From CAVUAT01 sp963739545 (lineage in GTDB: Bacteria > Actinomycetota > Thermoleophilia > Solirubrobacterales > 70-9): a stretch of 64,000 nt of DNA. How positions within the stretch are numbered: position 1 is the stretch's first letter; every line of letters starts with the position of its first letter. Shown here one piece after another: positions 58,201-64,000 of the stretch. The notes beneath the pieces are model-generated. The model did not search any database and was not told where the DNA came from. It was given only the letters and a program-made list of their open reading frames with translations. The stretch covers positions 558,001 to 622,000 of the forward strand of contig CAVUAT010000014.1 in NCBI GenBank assembly GCA_963739545.1, read 5' to 3'. A program made the translations under genes and the position numbers.

Positions 58201-59514
58201 ATGCCGACCGCAGACGAGACCCCCACGCCGACGACTCCCGCGCCCCCAGCGGGGCCCCAGCGGGCGGCGAACGAGACGGCGAGCGACACGCCGACGCCGC
58301 TGCCCATCCCGAGCCCGCGCGAGGCCTACGAGCGCTACGAGCAGATCTTCGACGGGTTGCAGGCGCCCTTCGCCTTCGTCGACCTCGACGCCGTCTGGTC
58401 GAACGCGGCGGACATGCTGCGCCGCGCGGCCGGGAAGCCGATCCGCATCGCCAGCAAATCGGTCCGCTGCCGGCCGTTCATCCGCCGGCTGCTGGACCTC
58501 GACCGGGGCTTCCAGGGCCTGCTCACCTTCACGCTGCCCGAGACCCTGTGGCTCTGGGAACAGGGCGAGCGCGACCTTGTCCTCGCCTACCCGAGCGCCG
58601 ACACGGCCGCGATGACCCGCCTCGCGCGGCTGACCGCGGCCCACCCTGACGAAGCGCCCGTCGTGATGGTCGACTGCCCCGAGCACCTCGACATGATCGA
58701 GGCGTGCGCCTCGTCGTTCGTGGCCCCGATCCGGGTCGCGATCGACATCGACACCTCCTGGTGGCCCCTCGGCGGCATCGTCAAGGTCGGGCCCAAGCGC
58801 TCGCCGATCCGAACCGCCGAGGCGGCCGCGTCGTTCGCGCGCGAGATCGAGCGGCGCGAGCGCGTCCGCCTCGTCGGGCTGATGGCCTACGAGGGGCAGA
58901 TCGCGGGCGTCGGCGACGACGCGCCCGGCAAGCACCTGCGAAACGCCGCGATCCGACAGATGCAGTCGGCATCGCTCCGCGACGTGCGCGAGCGCCGCGC
59001 GGCGATCGTCTCCGCGGTCTCCGAGGTCACCGAGCTCCAGTTCGTGAACGGCGGGGGCACCGGGTCGATCGAGTTGACCACGAGCGAGGGAGCGGTGACC
59101 GAGATCGCGGCCGGCTCCGGCTTCTACGCACCCGTCCTGTTCGACAACTACCGCTCCTTCACGCTGAACCCCGCGGCGATGTTCGCGCTGCCGATCGTGC
59201 GCAAGCCGGCCGCGGACGTCGCCACGGCGCTCGGTGGCGGCTACCTGGCCTCCGGCGTCGGCGCCAAGGACCGCATGCCGATCCCCCACCTTCCCGCCGG
59301 GCTGCGCCTCGATTCGCTCGAGGGGACGGGCGAGGTCCAGACTCCTCTCAGCGGCTCGGCGGCCCGCTCCCTCGAAATCGGGGACCGCGTCTACTTCCGC
59401 CACGTCAAGGCGGGCGAGATGTGCGAGCGGTTCAACAAGCTCTACCTCGTCACCGGCACCACGATCCGCGACGAGGTGCCGACCTACCGCGGCGAGGGCA
59501 AGGCGTTCCTCTAG
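58201..59514 (+). CDS. PLP-dependent alanine-racemase-fold enzyme (amino acid deaminase/aldolase type)
   Basis: 437 residues from ATG 58201. A Thr/Pro-rich N-terminal ~35 residues precede the barrel with the PLP lysine in RIASKSVRCRPFIRRLL near residue 80, VVMVDCPEHLDMIEA, LVGLMAYEGQIAGVG and FVNGGGTGSIELTTSEG. The C-terminal part (GDRVYFRHVKAGEMCERFN) resembles D-threonine aldolase/DSD1-like proteins. Actinobacterial relatives often sit near aldonolactone oxidase genes, as here at 62256. Substrate unproven. Confidence 0.85.
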   Translation: MPTADETPTPTTPAPPAGPQRAANETASDTPTPLPIPSPREAYERYEQIFDGLQAPFAFVDLDAVWSNAADMLRRAAGKPIRIASKSVRCRPFIRRLLDLDRGFQGLLTFTLPETLWLWEQGERDLVLAYPSADTAAMTRLARLTAAHPDEAPVVMVDCPEHLDMIEACASSFVAPIRVAIDIDTSWWPLGGIVKVGPKRSPIRTAEAAASFAREIERRERVRLVGLMAYEGQIAGVGDDAPGKHLRNAAIRQMQSASLRDVRERRAAIVSAVSEVTELQFVNGGGTGSIELTTSEGAVTEIAAGSGFYAPVLFDNYRSFTLNPAAMFALPIVRKPAADVATALGGGYLASGVGAKDRMPIPHLPAGLRLDSLEGTGEVQTPLSGSAARSLEIGDRVYFRHVKAGEMCERFNKLYLVTGTTIRDEVPTYRGEGKAFL

Positions 59515-59727
59515 CCATATGGCCCAAACGCGCCCAGCGTCGCGAAAAGCTCGTACCCATTTTCGGCCTTACCCGCGGCCCCGCCTGTAACTACCGTCGC
59601 CCGACCACCTGTAGACCATCTAATATGAAGGGGGCCTCCACTGACCGGGGCCGGCAACGCGGGGGGCGCTCAACGGCGATGGATCGGCGCGGAGATCACT
59701 CCGGGGCGCTTCTTCGAGGGCCCGGAC

Positions 59728-62277
59728 GTGCTCAGGCGCATCGCGCCGTTCGTCATCGCGGGGGTGCTCCCCTTCGCGCTGGTCCCGCTGGCCGACGCCT
59801 CCTACGGCGACGCGGAGGTGCTCGCGGCGGCTGCCCTGCTTGGGCTGATCGCCGCCGCGATCCTCTTGGTTCCGTGGCAGCGGCTGCCGGCGTGGACGCA
59901 GACGATCCCGCCGCTCGCCTACTTCGTGGTGGTGGCGCTGCTTCGCGACGCCAGCCCGCAGGACCCGAGCCCCTTCTACGTGCTGGTCGCGATCCCGGTC
60001 GCGTGGTTCGCGCTCTACGGCACACGAGGGCAGCTCGTGCTCAGCATCCTCGCCATGGGCACGACGCTCGCGCTGCCGGCCGCGATCATCGGCGAACCGC
60101 AGTACGGCTCGGAGCAGTACGCGGGTGCGGGTGCCTCGATGATCATCGCGGTGCCGATCAGCCTCGCGATCCAGGCGCTGGTCGAGGCGCTGCGGCGCCT
60201 GTCGGCCGGCTCGCGCGCCGTGTTGGACGGGATGCAGGAAGCGTTCATCTCGATGGACGCCGACGGTGTGGTCATCGCGTGGAACGAACGCGCCGAGCAG
60301 ATCTTCGGTTGGAGCGCCGATGAGGCGCACGGCCGCAGCGTCGCGGAGCTGATCCTGCCCGTGCGCGACCACGAAAGGCACCGTCGCGGTATCGCGCAGT
60401 TCTTGGAGGGAGGTGAATGGCCGGTGCTCGGGGTGCGCACCGAGGTCCTGTGCCGCCACAAGGCCGGGACGGAGCTTCCGGTCGAGCTACTCCTTTTCGC
60501 CCAGCGGACGGACGACACCTGGGTCTTCAACGGGTTCGCTCACGACATCAGCGAGCGCAGGCGCTCCGACAACGCACTTCGCGAGGCCGAGGAACGGTTT
60601 CGCCGCGCCTTCGAGGACATCCGGGTCGGCATGGCGATCACCGCGCCCGACGGCCGCCTCCTGCGCGTCAACCGGGCGCTCAGCACAATCACCGGCTACC
60701 CGGTCCGCGAGCTGATCGGGAAGAGCTTCGCCGAGATCACGCACCCCGACGACGTCGAGCAGGACCTCGATGCGCTGCGGGAGATCGCAGAGGGCGAGCG
60801 CTACGGGTACCGCACCGAGAAGCGCTACATCCACGCCGAAGGGCACAGCGTCTGGATCGGCCTCAACGTGAGCCCGATCCACGACGACCAGGGAAAAGTC
60901 CTGCACATGATCAGCCAGATCGAGGACATCAGCGAGCGCAAGCGGGCCGAGGCGAAGCTGACCCATCAGGCGCTTCACGACCCGCTCACCGGCCTGCCGA
61001 ACCGGATCCTTTTCTCGGATCGCGTGCGGGTGGCGTCGGGGCGCCGCGACTCGGGGTCGTTCGCCGTCATCTACCTCGACCTCGACACCTTCAAGCCGAT
61101 CAACGACACGCTCGGGCACGCCGCGGGCGACGCCGTGCTGATCGAGGTCGCACGCCGGCTCGAGGCGTTGCTTCGCGAGGGCGACACGCTCGCGAGGCTC
61201 GGCGGCGACGAGTTCGCGATCCTCTGCGAGGGCATCGACGGGCCGGGAGCATGCCTCGTGGCCGAGCGAGTGATCGCGGCGTTCGAGCGCCGCTTCGAGG
61301 TCGACGGCCGCGAGTTCAAGCAGGCGGCGAGCGTCGGAGTCGCGATCCGCCCGCGAAGCGGCCGCCCCGTCGACCCCGAGGGCATCCTTCGCGACGCCGA
61401 CCAGGCGATGTACACGGCCAAGGCCGGCGGCAAGTCGCGCTACGCCGTCTTCGAGGGCTGGATGCGCGGCGAGCCGTCGGGCGCGGGAGGGCTGGAGGAC
61501 GACCTGCACGGGGCCGTCGCGAGGGGCGAGCTGACCGTGCACTACCAGCCCGAGGTGGACCTTGCCAGCGGCGGCGTCACCGGTGCCGAGGCGCTGGTGC
61601 GCTGGCAGCACCCGGTGCACGGCCTGCTCGAGCCGGCGGACTTCATGTTCTTCGCCGAGGCCACCGGCCTGATCGCGGAGATAGACGACTTCGTGCTCTG
61701 GCAGGCAAGCCACCAGGCTGCGCGCTGGCGCGAGGAGGTCGGCACCGAGAGCGACTTCACCGTCTCGGTCAACCTCTCCGAGCGCAGGCTCTCCGACACG
61801 GCGCTGCCACACAAGATCGCGCAGGCCATCTCCGACGCGAACCTGCCTTCCTCCTGCCTCTGCCTCGAGGTCGCTGAGCGCGCGATCCTCGACCGGCGCG
61901 GCGACGCCCTGGCCGCGATCCCCGACATCGAGACGCTGGGCGTGCGGCTGCTTATCGACGACTTCGGCGTCGCGATCTCGTCCTTCGCGGCGATCAAGCG
62001 CCTGCCCCGCCTGAGTGCGATCAAGATCGACTCCTCGTTCATCGCGGGCCTGGGGCGCTCGCGCGAGGACTCCGCCGGAGTCGCGGCGATCGTCGGGCTA
62101 GCCCACGGGCTGCAGCTGATCGCGACCGCGGAGGGCGTCGAGACGGCCGAGCAGATGGCGGAGCTGCGAGCGCTCCGATGCGATCGGGCCCTGGGGTTCT
62201 ACTTCGCACGGCCGCAGGCGCCATCAGCATTCGGCAAGCTGCTTGAGTCGGCTCGCTACGGAGAGCTGCTGGCCTGA
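59728..62277 (+). CDS. Membrane c-di-GMP enzyme: MASE-like TM / PAS-PAS / GGDEF / EAL
   Basis: 849 residues from GTG 59728. About five membrane helices (residues ~1-155), then two PAS domains (VLDGMQEAFISMDADGVVIA; FEDIRVGMAITAPDGRLLRV), each with C-terminal box ISERR/ISERK. The GGDEF motif is intact (RLGGDEFAIL) with an RxxD inhibitory site five residues upstream (REGD). The EAL motif is GAEALVRW, and later catalytic positions (VNLSERR, LEVAERAI, IDDFGVAISSF, IKIDSSF, AEGVET) are kept. It can both make and break c-di-GMP in principle. Tail-to-tail overlap of 22 bases with the next gene. Confidence 0.93.
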   Translation: MLRRIAPFVIAGVLPFALVPLADASYGDAEVLAAAALLGLIAAAILLVPWQRLPAWTQTIPPLAYFVVVALLRDASPQDPSPFYVLVAIPVAWFALYGTRGQLVLSILAMGTTLALPAAIIGEPQYGSEQYAGAGASMIIAVPISLAIQALVEALRRLSAGSRAVLDGMQEAFISMDADGVVIAWNERAEQIFGWSADEAHGRSVAELILPVRDHERHRRGIAQFLEGGEWPVLGVRTEVLCRHKAGTELPVELLLFAQRTDDTWVFNGFAHDISERRRSDNALREAEERFRRAFEDIRVGMAITAPDGRLLRVNRALSTITGYPVRELIGKSFAEITHPDDVEQDLDALREIAEGERYGYRTEKRYIHAEGHSVWIGLNVSPIHDDQGKVLHMISQIEDISERKRAEAKLTHQALHDPLTGLPNRILFSDRVRVASGRRDSGSFAVIYLDLDTFKPINDTLGHAAGDAVLIEVARRLEALLREGDTLARLGGDEFAILCEGIDGPGACLVAERVIAAFERRFEVDGREFKQAASVGVAIRPRSGRPVDPEGILRDADQAMYTAKAGGKSRYAVFEGWMRGEPSGAGGLEDDLHGAVARGELTVHYQPEVDLASGGVTGAEALVRWQHPVHGLLEPADFMFFAEATGLIAEIDDFVLWQASHQAARWREEVGTESDFTVSVNLSERRLSDTALPHKIAQAISDANLPSSCLCLEVAERAILDRRGDALAAIPDIETLGVRLLIDDFGVAISSFAAIKRLPRLSAIKIDSSFIAGLGRSREDSAGVAAIVGLAHGLQLIATAEGVETAEQMAELRALRCDRALGFYFARPQAPSAFGKLLESARYGELLA

Positions 62278-63581
62278 ATCGGCCCCAGCACGCGGTCCGT
62301 GTACGCATTTCGGAAGACGCCGTGCGGGTCCATCCGCGCGCGAAGGGCAGCGAAGTCGCGCCAGCGCGGGTAGCGCTCGGCGAGGGTCTCCGAAGTCTGG
62401 AAGTGGCGCTTGCCCCAATGGGGACGCCCTCCGAAGGGCTCCATCACCGCTTCGATGGCCCGGAAGTAGCCTTCCCACGCCATCCCCTCGTACTGGTGCA
62501 CGGCGATGTAGGTGGTGTCGCGCTCGTGAGCGGGGCTCAGGAAGGCGTCGTCGCCGGCGACGAAGCGAACCTCGATCGGGAAACCGACCGCCGGCTCGGC
62601 GCGCTCCGCCGCGTCGAGCGCTCGCCGCACGGCCTCGGCCGCGTGGCGCCGGGGGATCGCGTACTCCATCTCGGTGAAGCGGACGCGTCGCTCGCTCGCG
62701 AAGACGCGATAGCTGCGGTCCTGCTTGGTCGTCTCGCCGATCTGCTTCGAGACGAACTCCGAGAGCGCCGGGATCCTCTTGGGTGAGCGGCGGCCGAGGC
62801 GCGCCACAGCGCCCAGGGCCCAGTTCTCGACGATGACCTCGGTCCCGTAGGTGAGCAGGGCGTTGCGCGGTTTCGGCTCGTCGTCGGTGCGCTCGCTCTG
62901 GCGGATCAGCGCGCGATCCGTGTGGGGGAAGACGTAGAACTCGAAGTGGTCCGAGCCGTCGGCGAGGTCGTCGATCCGCTCCAGCGCCTCGGCCAGTGGC
63001 ATCTGCGAGTCGACGCGGCGGACCGTAAAGGCCGGGACCGCTCGCAGCGTCAGCGTCGCGATCACCCCGAGGGCCCCGAATGAGACGCGGGCCGCCCGCA
63101 GGTCATCGGGGCTGGACTCCTCGTTCACCTCGATCACGGTGCCGTCGGGAGACACCAGCTCCATCGCAGCGATCAGCGACGAGATGTTGCGAAAGCGCGA
63201 GCCCGTCCCGTGGGTCGCGGTCGAGATCGCGCCGGACACGCTCTGGCGGTCGATGTCGCCGAGGTTCTCGAAGGCGAGCCCGTACCCCCACAGGGTCTCG
63301 TTGAGCTGCCGGAGCCCGATCCCGCCCTCGACGCGAACGAGCCCCGCCGACTGGTCGACGTCGAGCACGCGGTCGAGCCGGCGCAGGTCGAGCATCAGCC
63401 CGCCCGTGCAGGCGGCGTCCGTGAACGAGTGCCCGTTGCCGACCGCGCGCACGTTCAGCCCGGCATCGGCTCCGCGCTTGACGCTCTCGATCAACTCGCC
63501 GCGGCCCGCCGGCCGCTCGAGGCGAGCGGGCATGCAGCGCTGGTCGCCCGCCCAGTTGCGCCATTCCTTCGCCATCGCCAT
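62256..63581 (-). CDS. FAD-linked aldonolactone oxidase (D-arabinono-1,4-lactone oxidase-like)
   Basis: 441 residues. N-terminal WRNWAGDQRCMPARLERP, FAD-binding VGNGHSFTDAACTGGLML (GHSF motif; the usual flavin-linking His is present) and GISTATHGTGS-like GAISTATHGTGSRF identify the vanillyl-alcohol-oxidase fold. The C-terminal ALO signature is HWGKRHFQTSETLAERYPRW. These enzymes oxidise L-gulono- or D-arabinono-lactone, or related sugars. No signal peptide. Found with the alanine-racemase-fold gene, suggesting a linked metabolic role. Confidence 0.9.
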   Translation of the reverse strand: MAMAKEWRNWAGDQRCMPARLERPAGRGELIESVKRGADAGLNVRAVGNGHSFTDAACTGGLMLDLRRLDRVLDVDQSAGLVRVEGGIGLRQLNETLWGYGLAFENLGDIDRQSVSGAISTATHGTGSRFRNISSLIAAMELVSPDGTVIEVNEESSPDDLRAARVSFGALGVIATLTLRAVPAFTVRRVDSQMPLAEALERIDDLADGSDHFEFYVFPHTDRALIRQSERTDDEPKPRNALLTYGTEVIVENWALGAVARLGRRSPKRIPALSEFVSKQIGETTKQDRSYRVFASERRVRFTEMEYAIPRRHAAEAVRRALDAAERAEPAVGFPIEVRFVAGDDAFLSPAHERDTTYIAVHQYEGMAWEGYFRAIEAVMEPFGGRPHWGKRHFQTSETLAERYPRWRDFAALRARMDPHGVFRNAYTDRVLGPIQASSSP

Positions 63582-63598
63582 GAGCCTATGGTGTCGGC

Positions 63599-63811
63599 GT
63601 GGACGCCTGGAAGAGCTCGCCCATCTACAGGCTCTGGGTCATCGGCGGGCTGATCGCGATCGTCGCCTTCGCGGTTACCCCCCTCGGCGAGAGCGGCCCG
63701 GGCTTCCCTCTCGTCCTGCTTCCGGCCATCGGCCTGGTCCTGATCGGAGCCGGCCGCGCAATCGCCACCCTGCGCTCATACCGGCGCGGAGAGCTCCCGG
63801 GCCAGAAGTGA
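63599..63811 (+). CDS. Small two-helix membrane protein
   Basis: 70 residues from GTG 63599. Two membrane helices (YRLWVIGGLIAIVAFAV and PLVLLPAIGLVLIGAGRAI) separated by a short loop, with a charged C-terminus RRGELPGQK. Function unknown. Two bases separate its stop from the tRNA-Ser gene on the other strand. Confidence 0.75.
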   Translation: MDAWKSSPIYRLWVIGGLIAIVAFAVTPLGESGPGFPLVLLPAIGLVLIGAGRAIATLRSYRRGELPGQK

Positions 63812-63813
63812 AG

Positions 63814-63902
63814 CGGAGCGGGAGGGATTCGAACCCCCGGGCCCCTTGCGGGGCCAGCTGCTTTCAAGGCAGCCGCATTCAGCCAGGCTCTGCCACCGCT
63901 CC
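63814..63902 (-). tRNA. tRNA-Ser (anticodon TGA)
   Basis: 89 bases, minus strand. Acceptor GGAGCGG pairs CCGCTCC. Anticodon stem GCTGC/GCAGC, loop CTTGAAA, anticodon TGA. Long variable arm GGCCCCGCAAGGGGCC, T-arm GGGTTCGAATCCC. Decodes UCA and probably other UCN codons. Confidence 0.97.
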
Positions 63903-63925
63903 TTGATGTTGCTGAGTTCCTGAGC

Positions 63926-64000
63926 CTACGCCGGGTTGAGGATCGCGAGGCGCCAGGTGACGCCCAGGACGACCGAGGCGGCGATGCCGAGGATCAGGCC
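63926..64000 (-). CDS. C-terminal end of a membrane protein, 5' part outside window
   Basis: The minus-strand frame entering from the right edge ends at TAG 63926 and encodes GLILGIAASVVLGVTWRLAI followed by LNPA, a hydrophobic helix. The rest lies beyond the window, so neither family nor start can be given. Confidence 0.5.
   Translation of the reverse strand, partial: GLILGIAASVVLGVTWRLAILNPA

Overview
The window is high-GC, almost fully coding chromosomal DNA from an actinobacterium. Strongly G/C third codon positions, frequent GTG/TTG starts, ATGA/GTGA gene overlaps, an ECF41 sigma factor, a DUF2236 protein, a DUF1918 protein and secreted proteins with Lys/Cys-rich tails suggest a soil member of the Thermoleophilia (Solirubrobacterales-like). 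The lineage is an inference; no rRNA or marker gene is present.

Layout. (1) 1-22 kb is mostly housekeeping and metabolic: a partial RDD membrane protein, a GFA-family protein, RecQ helicase with an apparent frameshift, an AarF/UbiB kinase, a glyoxalase-like protein, a 5'-3' exonuclease, and a minus-strand run (epimerase, ECF41 sigma factor, Na+/H+ antiporter, GMC oxidoreductase, metallo-hydrolase) headed by a sequence matching the ECF41 promoter. Then come an acyl-CoA dehydrogenase, a cNMP-domain/thioredoxin-reductase-like flavoprotein, a drug exporter, a zinc alcohol dehydrogenase/SDR pair and a fasciclin lipoprotein. (2) 22-25 kb holds small and secreted proteins: a histone-H1-like basic protein, a cupin and an RTX-like protein. 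(3) 24.9-51.3 kb looks like a mosaic island built up at a tRNA-Arg(ACG) gene (intact at 51222-51295, minus strand). Three more 3' fragments of that tRNA lie in the same orientation at about 24.96, 33.10 and 49.09 kb. Inside are a KimA-like K+ transporter operon with a KdpD/KdpE-type two-component system, a SpoIIAA-like protein, a poly-Lys-tailed secreted protein, an IS110 remnant, a secreted nuclease/phosphatase whose 3' end is duplicated 6.5 kb away, a surface-glycan locus (33.4-47.6 kb) and a decayed zone (47.6-51.0 kb) of transposase, glyoxalase, membrane-protein and SRPBCC pseudogenes. (4) 51.6-64 kb returns to ordinary content: DUF2236 oxygenase, tandem GH-A-like secreted hydrolases, PlsC, an FMN hydroxyacid oxidase, an AlkZ-like DNA glycosylase, two tRNA-Ser genes, an alanine-racemase-fold enzyme, a GGDEF-EAL protein and an aldonolactone oxidase.

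The most interesting system is the glycan locus. A WbaP-type initiating phosphoglycosyltransferase, Wzt/Wzm ABC exporter and two related GT2 glycosyltransferases are co-oriented. One GT2 is fused behind a methyltransferase-like domain and a roughly 250-residue coiled coil, recalling the WbdD terminator/ruler of ABC-exported O-antigens but joined differently. Facing these are a double-domain FkbM methyltransferase, a sulfotransferase and a GDP-mannose-3,5-epimerase-like enzyme. A divergent gene behind a near-consensus sigma-70 promoter encodes a copper-radical oxidase (galactose/glyoxal oxidase type, all ligand motifs visible) fused to seven FG-GAP integrin-type repeats. Together they suggest synthesis, sulfation, methylation, export and extracellular oxidation of a surface glycan.
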